Positions 56,503 through 64,000 of a stretch of 64,000 nucleotides of DNA are shown piece by piece. Source of the stretch: Aliiroseovarius sp. F47248L (lineage in GTDB: Bacteria > Pseudomonadota > Alphaproteobacteria > Rhodobacterales > Rhodobacteraceae). The DNA lies in NCBI RefSeq assembly GCF_023016085.1, contig NZ_JALKBF010000001.1, positions 1,736,001-1,800,000 on the forward strand, in the 5' to 3' direction. The number at the start of each line of letters is the position of its first letter. Positions within the stretch are counted from its first letter, which is position 1. The translations under genes were made by a program, and so were the position numbers. Under the pieces are notes generated by a model, which saw nothing but the letters and a program-made list of their open reading frames with translations, was not told the origin of the DNA and did not search any database.

Positions 56503-57507
56503 ATGAAGCCGCTGGAAACGCTCCTGAGCCATGCCGCACGGTCTCATCATCGGATCATGCTATCCGAAGGCACCGCGTTACGCGTGGTGCAGGCGGCCTA
56601 TGACGCAGCCACGCAAGGGATTGCGCGTATTGGGCTGGTTGGGAACCGGGACGGCATCGAAAACACATTCAGAACCCTCGGCTTGGATGTCGTGGACGGG
56701 ATCACGCTTCACGATCCGGCCAAGTCCACCCATCTACCCGAGCTAACCGCACTTTATCACGATCTGCGCCAACACAAGGGCGTGACGCGTGCCGATGCTG
56801 AGACCGCTGTGTTAAACCCGCATGTGTTCGCAGCCTTGATGGTGAAAGCCGGACATGCAGACGGCACTGTGGGCGGCGCAGTTGCCACCACTGCCGAGAT
56901 CGTGCGCACAGCCATTCAGATCATCGGCACCAAACCGGGCAATCCTCTGGTATCAAGTTTCTTCCTTATGCTGTTTTGTGAAGTGCATCATGCCCGTAAG
57001 GGCGCAATGATCTTTGCGGATAGCGGCCTGGTTGTGGACCCGACGGCCGAAGAAATGGCACAGATTGCGTTGTCCTCGGCGGACTCTTTTATCACTCTGA
57101 CAGGCGAAGTGCCGCGCGTTGCAATGCTATCTTTCTCGACCCGTGGCAGTTCGGAGCATCATTCGGTGTCAAAAGTGGTCACCGCAACCGGTATTGCCAA
57201 GAATCGCGCACCCGATCTTTTGATCGACGGTGAGTTGCAATTCGACGCCGCTTTTGTGCCGGATGTGGCCGCCCGAAAGGCCCAGGGCAGCCCGTTGGAA
57301 GGGTCGGCCAACGTGTTCATTTTTCCAAACCTGGAAAGCGGCAACATCGCCTATAAGATCGCGCAACGTGTTGGGGGGGCAACCGCAATCGGCCCGGTGC
57401 TTCAAGGATTGTCAAAACCTGCGAACGACTTGTCGCGAGGCTGCACGGCCGAGGATATTCTGCACATGATCGCCGTCACAGCCGCCCAAGCCAGCGCGGC
57501 GACCTAA
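56503..57507 (+). CDS. pta: Phosphate acetyltransferase of the taurine pathway
   Basis: 334 aa, PTA_PTB family. It transfers the acetyl group of acetyl phosphate to CoA. The block FPNLESGNIAYKIAQRVGGATAIGPVLQGL and the Asp-Leu-Ser-Arg-Gly motif are conserved. It follows xsc by 110 nt; a start at ATG 56485 would give 340 aa but lacks a ribosome site, whereas GAAGG lies 10 nt before 56503. Its 3' end overlaps the convergent second Pta by 4 nt. Confidence 0.9.
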   Translation: MKPLETLLSHAARSHHRIMLSEGTALRVVQAAYDAATQGIARIGLVGNRDGIENTFRTLGLDVVDGITLHDPAKSTHLPELTALYHDLRQHKGVTRADAETAVLNPHVFAALMVKAGHADGTVGGAVATTAEIVRTAIQIIGTKPGNPLVSSFFLMLFCEVHHARKGAMIFADSGLVVDPTAEEMAQIALSSADSFITLTGEVPRVAMLSFSTRGSSEHHSVSKVVTATGIAKNRAPDLLIDGELQFDAAFVPDVAARKAQGSPLEGSANVFIFPNLESGNIAYKIAQRVGGATAIGPVLQGLSKPANDLSRGCTAEDILHMIAVTAAQASAAT

Positions 57508-58376
57508 CCGGATCGCGCCATCTGATCGGCAGCGATTGCCAACACGGTGCTGGCCACGATGTCATCAACTGTCGCCCCGCGAGACAAGTCACAGACCGGT
57601 CGTTTGAACCCTTGCAGGATCGGCCCATAAGCTCGCGCGCCTGCCAGCTCTACCATCAGCTTGTAAGCGATATTGCCCGCATCAAGATTGGGAAACACCA
57701 ACACGTTCGCGTCGCCCTGACCGATGCTTCCCTTCTGGGTGGCCACGGTGCGATTCAGCGCAGCATCACCTTGCATAGGGCCAGAAAACCCTGACAATTC
57801 TGCCGCTTGCGTAACCTTGTTCACCGAAGCCCCGCTACCGGAATGACCTGTAGAATAGGACAGAAGCGCAACGCTTGCTTTGCCCAAAAGCCTCTGCGCG
57901 GACATCTCTGAAACCTGCGCGATGCCCACCAACTGCGCGACATCCGGGTCAACATTTACGGCGCAATCGGCAAAGATCAACTCGCGACCATCAGGCATAA
58001 CCATCAGAAAGAAACTAGACGGTGTGGTGGTGTCCTTGTCCAACCCAATCACCATCGACGCCGCTTCAATTACACGGCGCGATGGGGCGATCGCACCTGC
58101 GACCAGAATGTCGGCTTCTCCCGCTGCGACCATAGCCGCAGATCGCATCAAGGGGCGTTCCAACATCCGGGCCGCAATATTGTCGTGCATCGGGCGTGAC
58201 GCCGTCAATGCTTCGATATGGTGATCACCCAGATCAGATAATGGCACGGGATTGGCCAGCCCCTCGCACAACAATTTGTCCGAGGCGGCAGCGATGCGTG
58301 GGTCGTCAAGCTCGGGTAGGATGACGCGGGCTTGGGTTGATCGGGCGATCTGGGTGGCGCGTTCAAGGGCAGACAT
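57504..58376 (-). CDS. Second, diverged phosphate acetyl/acyltransferase
   Basis: 290 aa, the same PTA_PTB fold as the neighbouring pta but only moderately similar in sequence; it has the matching block FPNLDAGNIAYKLMVELAGARAYGPILQGFKRPVCDLSRG. It begins without the first ~40 residues of the xsc-linked enzyme, as expected for a shorter family member. It may act on acetyl or another acyl group. The tail-to-tail pair could be an old duplication. Confidence 0.82.
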   Translation of the reverse strand: MSALERATQIARSTQARVILPELDDPRIAAASDKLLCEGLANPVPLSDLGDHHIEALTASRPMHDNIAARMLERPLMRSAAMVAAGEADILVAGAIAPSRRVIEAASMVIGLDKDTTTPSSFFLMVMPDGRELIFADCAVNVDPDVAQLVGIAQVSEMSAQRLLGKASVALLSYSTGHSGSGASVNKVTQAAELSGFSGPMQGDAALNRTVATQKGSIGQGDANVLVFPNLDAGNIAYKLMVELAGARAYGPILQGFKRPVCDLSRGATVDDIVASTVLAIAADQMARSG

Positions 58377-58395
58377 GCAATCTCCTTAAGCCAGA

Positions 58396-59187
58396 TCAGG
58401 CGTGTCGCAGGGTATTGTACCCCGTCAACACCAGATAAATCAGCGCAGCGGCCACGACGATGGATGGCCCTGCCGGAGTGTCATAGTGCAGCGACCCCCA
58501 AAGTCCAGTCAGACTGGCGATCCAGCCAATCCCAACCGCAGTCATCGCCATGGCAATAGGGCTTGCCGACACCAAACGAGCAGCTGCAGCTGGAATGATC
58601 AACATCGCAGCGATCAGAAGTGCCCCAACGACTTTTAGTGAAACCGCAACGACCACTGCAAGCGACAAAGTAAGCACCGCCCCTTCGCGGGCTGGATTAA
58701 TGCCCGACGCCGCGGCCAAATCGGGGCTGAGAGTGGACAGAAGCAGTCGAGACCAGCGCCATGCGATCAAACCCGCAATAATCAAGGCACCACCCCAAAC
58801 AAGCGCAAGATCGGCCTGTGTCACCGCCAAAATATCACCAAACAGAAAAGCGGACAGGTCGACGCGCACACCGGGCGCAAATGATATCGCGACAAGCCCT
58901 GCAGACAGGGCCGAGTAGGATAGAACCCCAAGGCCGGTGTCCGGCGATTGCCCGCGCGCCGACATCCAACTGATTGCAAGCGCCATAGCAAGTGCAACAA
59001 CCAGCGTGCCCAGCCAGATCGGCAGAGACATGAGCAGCGCCAAGGCCACGCCCAAAATGGCCGCATGGGCTGTCGCGTCCCCAAAATATGCCATCCGTCG
59101 CCAGATGACAAACGATCCAAGCGGCCCTGTTGCGATGGACAACCCGACCCCAGCCAGCGCCGCGCGCACCAGAAAATCATCCAGCAT
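58396..59187 (-). CDS. znuB: Zinc ABC transporter, membrane subunit
   Basis: 263 aa with about eight predicted membrane segments. It fits the ABC-3 family (RMAYFGDATAHAAILGVALALL; LLIAAMLIIPAAAARLV). It overlaps znuC by 11 nt. Confidence 0.93.
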   Translation of the reverse strand: MLDDFLVRAALAGVGLSIATGPLGSFVIWRRMAYFGDATAHAAILGVALALLMSLPIWLGTLVVALAMALAISWMSARGQSPDTGLGVLSYSALSAGLVAISFAPGVRVDLSAFLFGDILAVTQADLALVWGGALIIAGLIAWRWSRLLLSTLSPDLAAASGINPAREGAVLTLSLAVVVAVSLKVVGALLIAAMLIIPAAAARLVSASPIAMAMTAVGIGWIASLTGLWGSLHYDTPAGPSIVVAAALIYLVLTGYNTLRHA

Positions 59188-59932
59188 TCACTACGTCCTT
59201 TTCTGAGGTGTGATCATGGGTGCAATCGTGATGTTCGTGATCATGTGCGTGTTGATATAGGGCCAGTGCCCCCTGCGTGCCTTGCCCGAACAGCGCCCGG
59301 TATTCTGGCGCGTCCCGCACCACATGCGGCGTGCCTTCGCAACAGACATGCCCGTTCAAACAAATCACCCGATCCGAGGCGCTCATCACCACATGCAGAT
59401 CATGCGACACCATCAGGACCGCAACACCTGTTTGCCCGCGCACCGCTTCGATCAACTGATAAAACGCAGCTTCACCATTCTGGTCCAACCCTTGAGTGGG
59501 CTCGTCCAGAACCAGAATATCCGGTTTCGAAAGCAACGCCCGCGCCAACAACACGCGTTGCAACTGCCCGCCTGATAGCTCGGACACTTGCTGGTCGCCC
59601 ACATTGGCCACGCCAACACGACGCAACACTTCAGCCTGCTCCGCAGGGCTATGCGGTTTGGGTAGGTTCAGGAAGCTGGTCACAGGCATCGGCAAACTGG
59701 GATCAAGCGCGAGTTTCTGCGGGACATAGCCAACCACCAGACCCGGCTGCTTGGTAACCTTCCCTGACACGCGCAGCATTCCCAGCAACGCACGCAGCAA
59801 CGTGGATTTGCCGGACCCGTTGGGACCGACGATCGTCACGATTTCGCCGGATTCAATGGAGAAATTCACATCTCTCAGGACCAGCCGTCGCCCATGCGAG
59901 ACTGAAAGGTCTCTAGCCTTGATCAAACTCAT
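59177..59932 (-). CDS. znuC: Zinc ABC transporter, ATP-binding subunit
   Basis: 251 aa. Walker A GPNGSGKST, signature LSGGQLQRVLLA, Walker B LVLDEPTQGLD and the H loop VSHDLHVVM are clear. The His-rich tail (HAHDHEHHDCTHDHTSE) may bind zinc. It overlaps zur by 4 nt and znuB by 11 nt. Confidence 0.95.
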   Translation of the reverse strand: MSLIKARDLSVSHGRRLVLRDVNFSIESGEIVTIVGPNGSGKSTLLRALLGMLRVSGKVTKQPGLVVGYVPQKLALDPSLPMPVTSFLNLPKPHSPAEQAEVLRRVGVANVGDQQVSELSGGQLQRVLLARALLSKPDILVLDEPTQGLDQNGEAAFYQLIEAVRGQTGVAVLMVSHDLHVVMSASDRVICLNGHVCCEGTPHVVRDAPEYRALFGQGTQGALALYQHAHDHEHHDCTHDHTSEKDVVNAG

Positions 59933-60423
59933 TCCGAAGCCTCATCCGCACAGGTGGGACACAGGCCCAATGCTTCAATATTGGTGCGTTCAACGGTGAA
60001 CCCAAGGTCGCTAGCAATGTGATCCAACTCAGCCCGAACCGATTGACCGGGTGTTTCTGCGACAGCCTTGCAGGCCTTGCAGATCAAGAAAACCGGCGCA
60101 TGACTGTCACCGGGGGACGTGCAGGCAGCAAAGGCATTCAACCGACGGATACGATGCACAAAACCTTGGTCCACTAGAAATTCCAAAGCGCGATAGGCGA
60201 CGGGAGGTTGGCTGCCAAATCCCTCGGCGGACAGACGGTCCAGTACATCATAGGCCCCCATCGCCCGGTGCTCTTCCAGCAAAATTTCCAGCACGCGCTT
60301 GCGGACGGGGGTCAGACGCGCCCCGCTTTCACGGCACATTTCTTGGGCACGCGACAGAACATCTTGGGTGCAAGCATCGTGGTCATGGGAATAAAAGGCG
60401 CGGGAGGGATCGTGATCACTCAT
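59929..60423 (-). CDS. zur: Zur, zinc-responsive Fur-family repressor
   Basis: 164 aa. The Fur winged helix lies at about 25-85 (ARLTPVRKRVLEILLEEHRAMGAYDVLDRL). The C-terminal zinc-binding pairs are LICKACKAV and LGLCPTCADE, with HAPVFLICKACK. ATG 60441 is a six-codon longer alternative; neither start has a good ribosome site. It heads the zur-znuC-znuB operon. Confidence 0.92.
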   Translation of the reverse strand: MSDHDPSRAFYSHDHDACTQDVLSRAQEMCRESGARLTPVRKRVLEILLEEHRAMGAYDVLDRLSAEGFGSQPPVAYRALEFLVDQGFVHRIRRLNAFAACTSPGDSHAPVFLICKACKAVAETPGQSVRAELDHIASDLGFTVERTNIEALGLCPTCADEASE

Positions 60424-60445
60424 TCGGGTTTGACATCTCATTTAT

Positions 60446-60478
60446 GTAATATTATCACTTCATAAAATGGTATAACAT
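60446..60478. promoter_or_regulatory. Candidate Zur operators between zur and znuA
   Basis: Two near-palindromes lie in this 80-nt gap: GTAATATTATCAC (60446-60458) and ATGGTATAACAT (60467-60478). Both are AT-rich dyads like Zur boxes, placed to control zur-znuCB and znuA together. Confidence 0.6.
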
Positions 60479-60503
60479 CACATCGCCTAACTCAAGGTCT
60501 AAC

Positions 60504-61445
60504 ATGAACCGCTTCACACTTCCTGCGCTCTTTCTTTCTGCGACACCTCTTGCCGCTGATCCTCCGCGTGTCGTGACCGACATCGCCCCCGTGCATTCAC
60601 TGGTCGCCACGGTAATGGGCGATCTGGCAGAGCCTCACCTTTTGTTGCCGCAGGGTGCTGATCCTCATGCTTTCCAGATGCGTCCATCGCAAATGCGCGC
60701 GCTGTCACAAGCCGATTTGGTATTCTGGGTGGGGGAGGAGCTAACACCGTGGCTGGAACGCGCCCTGACCGGAGTTAGTTCGGCCTATCCCGTGGCTTTG
60801 CTGGATGTACCGGGCACAATTCTGCGCGAGGCTGACCATACCCACGGTGATCACGAAGCGGAAAGCCTCGACAAACAAGACCACGATGCATCCAAGGAAC
60901 ATGACGATCATGACGCACATGCCCATGATCCTCATGCATGGCTGTCGCCAGCAAACGGGGCTGCCTGGCTAAATGAGATTGCGGAAACACTTGCCCAGCA
61001 TGATCCCGAAAACGCTGAACTCTATCGTGCAAATGCGGCGGACGCTCAGTCGCGCCTGCAACAGGTAGAGGCCGAGATCGAGGCATTGCTCGCCCCTGTC
61101 CGCGACCACGGCTACATCGTGTTCCACGAGGCATATGGCTATTTTTCCGATCATTACGACCTGTCATCGCTTGGGGCTGTGCGCGAAAGCGACAGCGCGC
61201 CGCCCTCTGCCGCGCGGTTGGCCGAGATCAGCGCGCTTCTATCCAGCGGCAAAGTCCATTGCGCTTTCGTGGATGCAACCGAAGGTCAGGATATGATGCG
61301 CGGTCTGGTGGACGGAACGGAAGTTGGTTTTGGTGTGTTGGACCCCAATGGTGCCAGTTTGCAAAGTGGCCCGGATCTTTACTTCCAACTACTGCGCGCG
61401 CAAGCGGATGCCTTGGCAGGTTGCTTGGTCGACGACAACACTTGA
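60504..61445 (+). CDS. znuA: Zinc ABC transporter, periplasmic binding protein
   Basis: 313 aa with a short signal peptide (cut around residue 18). The metal-binding histidines are in GADPHAFQ, HDPHAWLSP and FHEAYGYF, and the acid in FVDATEGQDM. The His/Asp-rich loop (about 112-148: HTHGDHEAES, EHDDHDAHAHD) is typical of zinc rather than manganese binders. AAGG lies 6 nt before the ATG. Confidence 0.95.
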   Translation: MNRFTLPALFLSATPLAADPPRVVTDIAPVHSLVATVMGDLAEPHLLLPQGADPHAFQMRPSQMRALSQADLVFWVGEELTPWLERALTGVSSAYPVALLDVPGTILREADHTHGDHEAESLDKQDHDASKEHDDHDAHAHDPHAWLSPANGAAWLNEIAETLAQHDPENAELYRANAADAQSRLQQVEAEIEALLAPVRDHGYIVFHEAYGYFSDHYDLSSLGAVRESDSAPPSAARLAEISALLSSGKVHCAFVDATEGQDMMRGLVDGTEVGFGVLDPNGASLQSGPDLYFQLLRAQADALAGCLVDDNT

Positions 61446-61454
61446 TCTAGTATC

Positions 61455-61486
61455 AAAAAAAAGGGCGCCAGACGGCGCCCTTTTTA
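61455..61486. terminator. Bidirectional terminator between znuA and gcdH
   Basis: GGGCGCC-AGAC-GGCGCCC is a perfect stem (61463-61480) with an A run left and a T run right. It serves the convergent znuA and gcdH genes. Confidence 0.88.
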
Positions 61487-61503
61487 GCATCTCTTCCAGC
61501 GTC

Positions 61504-62715
61504 TTAGAAAAACGCCTGCAACCCGGTTTGCGCACGTCCAAGGATCAGCGCGTGAACGTCATGGGTGCCTTCATAGGTGTTCACCGTCTCAAGGTTCACC
61601 ATGTGGCGGATCACGTGGAATTCCTGACTGATGCCGTTGCCCCCATGCATATCACGGGCATGACGCGCAATCTCCAGCGCCTTGCCGCAATTGTTGCGTT
61701 TGATCAGCGACACCATTTCGGGTGCGGCTTTCGCCTCGTCCATCAGACGCCCCACACGAAGCGCGGCCTGCAAGCCCAGTGTGATTTCAGTCTGCATGTT
61801 GGCCAGCTTCAATTGAAACAGCTGCGTCTGCGCGAGTGGTTTGCCAAATTGCTTGCGATCCAGCCCGTATTGACGTGCGGCATGCCAGCACGCTTCGGCC
61901 GCGCCCATTGCCCCCCAAGCGATACCATAGCGCGCACGGTTAAGACAGCCGAACGGCCCCTTCAGCCCCTCGACATTTGGCAAAAGTGCGTCCTCGGAAA
62001 CCTCAACATTGTCCATCACAATCTCGCCGGTGATTGACGCGCGCAGCGACAGTTTGCCTTCGATCTTCGGGGCAGACAGCCCTTTCGCGCCCTTCTCCAG
62101 CACAAAGCCTTTGATCTTGCCACCGTGGGCGTCGGACTTCGCCCAGACCACGAACACATCCGCGATGGGCGCGTTCGAAATCCACATTTTCGAGCCGTTC
62201 AGCACATAGCCGCCATCAACCTTCTTGGCAGTCGTTTTCATGCTGCCGGGGTCGGATCCTGCATCGGGTTCGGTCAGGCCGAAACAGCCGATCCATTCGC
62301 CTGCTGCAAGCTTCGGCAGGTATTTCCTGCGCTGCTCATCCGTGCCGTAGGCATAGATCGGATACATGACCAACGACGACTGCACCGACATCATCGACCG
62401 ATACCCACTATCCACGCGCTCTACCTCGCGCGCTACAAGGCCATAGGCCACATAGCCCGCGCCAAGTCCGCCATATTCCTCGGGAATGGTGGTGCCCAGC
62501 AACCCCATTTCGCCCATCTCGGCGAAGATCGCAGGATCGGTTTCCTCTTTCTCAAACGCCTTTGTCACACGGGGCAGAAGCTTTTCCTGTGCATAGGCAA
62601 AAGCGCTGTCGCGGATCATACGCTCGTCTTCTTCAAGCTGGGCGTCCAGCAGGAATGGGTCGTCCCAGTTGAAGCTGGCAAGTTCCGGGCGGGACTGCGG
62701 GGCAAGTTCGGCCAT
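61504..62715 (-). CDS. gcdH: Glutaryl-CoA dehydrogenase
   Basis: 403 aa, acyl-CoA dehydrogenase family. The catalytic glutamate is in [33 protein letters not shown] and KMWISNAP are the FAD/substrate regions. It oxidises and decarboxylates glutaryl-CoA to crotonyl-CoA in lysine/tryptophan breakdown. It follows the gabT-type gene by 3 nt on the same strand, making a likely lysine/aminovalerate-type operon. Confidence 0.94.
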   Translation of the reverse strand: MAELAPQSRPELASFNWDDPFLLDAQLEEDERMIRDSAFAYAQEKLLPRVTKAFEKEETDPAIFAEMGEMGLLGTTIPEEYGGLGAGYVAYGLVAREVERVDSGYRSMMSVQSSLVMYPIYAYGTDEQRRKYLPKLAAGEWIGCFGLTEPDAGSDPGSMKTTAKKVDGGYVLNGSKMWISNAPIADVFVVWAKSDAHGGKIKGFVLEKGAKGLSAPKIEGKLSLRASITGEIVMDNVEVSEDALLPNVEGLKGPFGCLNRARYGIAWGAMGAAEACWHAARQYGLDRKQFGKPLAQTQLFQLKLANMQTEITLGLQAALRVGRLMDEAKAAPEMVSLIKRNNCGKALEIARHARDMHGGNGISQEFHVIRHMVNLETVNTYEGTHDVHALILGRAQTGLQAFF

Positions 62716-62718
62716 ATC

Positions 62719-64000
62719 TCAGGCTCCTTTCGCGTTGATAGCAGCCTCGATCGAGGCTTCAAGGATGTCGAGGGCTTCGTCCAGTTGATCCATGGGAACT
62801 GTCAATGGAGGCAGAAGCCGCACTGCGTTGCCACGGGTTCCGCAGGGCAAAAGTATCAAACCGCGCTCTTCGGCTTCGGCCACGATCGCCATAGTCAGTG
62901 CGGCATCAGGTGCGTTGGTTTCGCGATCCGTTACCATTTCAAACGCAATCATCGCCCCCAACCCGCGCACATCGCCAATCGCTTCCATTCCCTGACGGGA
63001 TGCAATGTCGTTCAGTCGGGCCAGAATTTTTTCACCGATCTCGGCTGCACGGTTGCACAAGCTTTCTTCGTCGATCACGTCCAGCACAGCGTGTGAGGCT
63101 GCAACCGCCAACGGGTTGCCTCCATAAGTTCCGCCAATTCCACCCACAGGAGCGGCATCTACAATTTCTTTTCGACCCGTGACGGCAGATAGTGGGAAGC
63201 CCCCCGCCAATCCTTTGGCCATGGTCACAAGATCTGCAGCTACGCCCGAGTGTTCAAATGCGAACATCTTGCCAGTGCGGGCCATCCCGGCCTGCACTTC
63301 GTCAGCGATCAGAACAATGCCATAGTCATCGCAAATTTTCCGCAGCGCGCGCAGGAAGTCAGGCGGCGCAATGTTGAAGCCCCCTTCCCCTTGCACAGGC
63401 TCGATAATCATCGCAGCAACCCGCTCCGGATCAATCGAGCTTTTGAACATGTTGTCGAGCACCGACAACGACACCTCAACCGATGTGCCGTGGAATGCAT
63501 TCGGGAACGGAATATGCACGACTTCGGGCGGCATGGCCCCGAAAGCTTTTTTGTAAGGTGTCACCTTGCCGCACAGCGCCATGCCCAGCAGGGTGCGACC
63601 ATGGAAACCGCCAGTAAAGGCGATCACACCTGACCGTCCAGTATGGGCGCGCGCCATTTTGACGGCGTTCTCAACCGCTTCGGCACCAGTGGTAACCAGC
63701 ATGGTCTTCTTGGCAAAATCGCCCGGTGTGGCCGCGTTTAGTCGCTCGGCGAGCTTCACGTAACCCTCATAAGGGGCGACATGGAAGCAGGTGTGGGTGA
63801 ACGCTTCGGCCTGTTTGGCCACAGCTGCCATCACCTTTGGGTGGCGATGACCGGTGTTGTTCACGGCAATACCTACGGCAAAATCGATGAAGCGTTTGCC
63901 ATCAACGTCCCAGAGTTCGGCATTTTCTGCTCGGGCTGCATAAATGCCGCGAGTGGCAACGCCATTGGCAACAGCGTCTGCGCGCCGGGCCTTCAGTTGT
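62719..64000 (-). CDS. gabT: 4-aminobutyrate (or 5-aminovalerate) aminotransferase, 5' truncated
   Basis: At least 427 aa; the gene runs past the window edge, so the start is not seen. The PLP lysine is in TMAKGLAGGFPLSAV, with VLIADEVQAGMARTGKMFAFEH and GGTYGGNPLAVAA. It matches GabT. Being directly upstream of gcdH, 5-aminovalerate is as likely a substrate as GABA. Confidence 0.93.
   Translation of the reverse strand, partial: QLKARRADAVANGVATRGIYAARAENAELWDVDGKRFIDFAVGIAVNNTGHRHPKVMAAVAKQAEAFTHTCFHVAPYEGYVKLAERLNAATPGDFAKKTMLVTTGAEAVENAVKMARAHTGRSGVIAFTGGFHGRTLLGMALCGKVTPYKKAFGAMPPEVVHIPFPNAFHGTSVEVSLSVLDNMFKSSIDPERVAAMIIEPVQGEGGFNIAPPDFLRALRKICDDYGIVLIADEVQAGMARTGKMFAFEHSGVAADLVTMAKGLAGGFPLSAVTGRKEIVDAAPVGGIGGTYGGNPLAVAASHAVLDVIDEESLCNRAAEIGEKILARLNDIASRQGMEAIGDVRGLGAMIAFEMVTDRETNAPDAALTMAIVAEAEERGLILLPCGTRGNAVRLLPPLTVPMDQLDEALDILEASIEAAINAKGA

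Noticed and set aside
61324..62037. 237-codon ORF overlapping znuA and antisense to gcdH
   Set aside because: Crosses a strong terminator and two conserved genes; a frame artefact.
62125..63096. 323-codon ORF antisense to gcdH and gabT
   Set aside because: Shadow of two conserved genes.

Overview
The window is about 64 kb of a GC-rich alphaproteobacterial chromosome, almost certainly from the Roseobacter/Rhodobacterales group. The pointers are a polyhydroxybutyrate cluster with CTGC-N3/4-GCAG PhaR-type boxes, an SOS box of the alphaproteobacterial GTTC-N7-GTTC type, a class I lysyl-tRNA synthetase, ThyX, a tauR/tpa/xsc/pta taurine locus, tripartite tricarboxylate (TTT) transport, and gcdH next to gabT. 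I see no rRNA, tRNA, CRISPR array, transposase or prophage. Most of the window is ordinary chromosomal housekeeping sequence with a few accessory patches.

Layout. 1-281 is the 3' end of lexA. 366-4918 is the PHB cluster (phaR, phaP, phaC on minus; phaZ on plus) with PhaR-like operators in three intergenic regions. 5074-9415 holds a small exported protein, two alpha/beta hydrolases and thrS. 9818-12461 is a four-gene bufferin-type RiPP operon (DUF2282 precursor, DUF692/MNIO enzyme, DUF2063 partner, DoxX). 12469-24216 is mixed housekeeping: ArsC-like, cold shock, an atypical STAS-like/GHKL ATPase overlapping thyX, glyoxalase, a vWA protein, MarR, sdhE, an XRE regulator, aminotransferase, MATE, MltB and PPK2. 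24363-36467 has a large right-handed beta-helix protein, lysK, a TerB-like protein, GST, PBP4, nadD, an aldo/keto reductase, ettA, a Tat lipoprotein phosphatase and yciA, with one gene-poor gap at 34891-35584.

36540-49577 is a catabolic block: orphan hpaR-hpaF, a Tm-1-like protein, an aldehyde dehydrogenase and tctABC (minus), then a divergent IclR regulator with a class III aminotransferase (plus), a VOC protein, a glutamine-synthetase-like ligase and a P450 (minus), and a class I glutamine amidotransferase (plus). Ligase, oxygenase, dehydrogenase and amidotransferase together suggest gamma-glutamylation-dependent breakdown of an unidentified amine.

49584-58376 is the taurine locus. Tpa transaminates taurine to sulfoacetaldehyde, Xsc makes acetyl phosphate and sulfite, and Pta makes acetyl-CoA. 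TauR-like paired repeats (CTGGACYTAA-type, 22-23 nt apart) lie in front of tpa, tauR and xsc. A GNAT gene and a small SOS-box gene sit between tpa and tauR, and a second, diverged Pta faces the first tail to tail. 58396-61445 is the zinc uptake system (znuB, znuC, zur; divergent znuA) with palindromic Zur-like sites between. 61504-64000 is gcdH and a gabT-type aminotransferase cut by the window edge.

All calls rest on reading the sequence and on recalled family knowledge; no database search was run. Residue positions are approximate.
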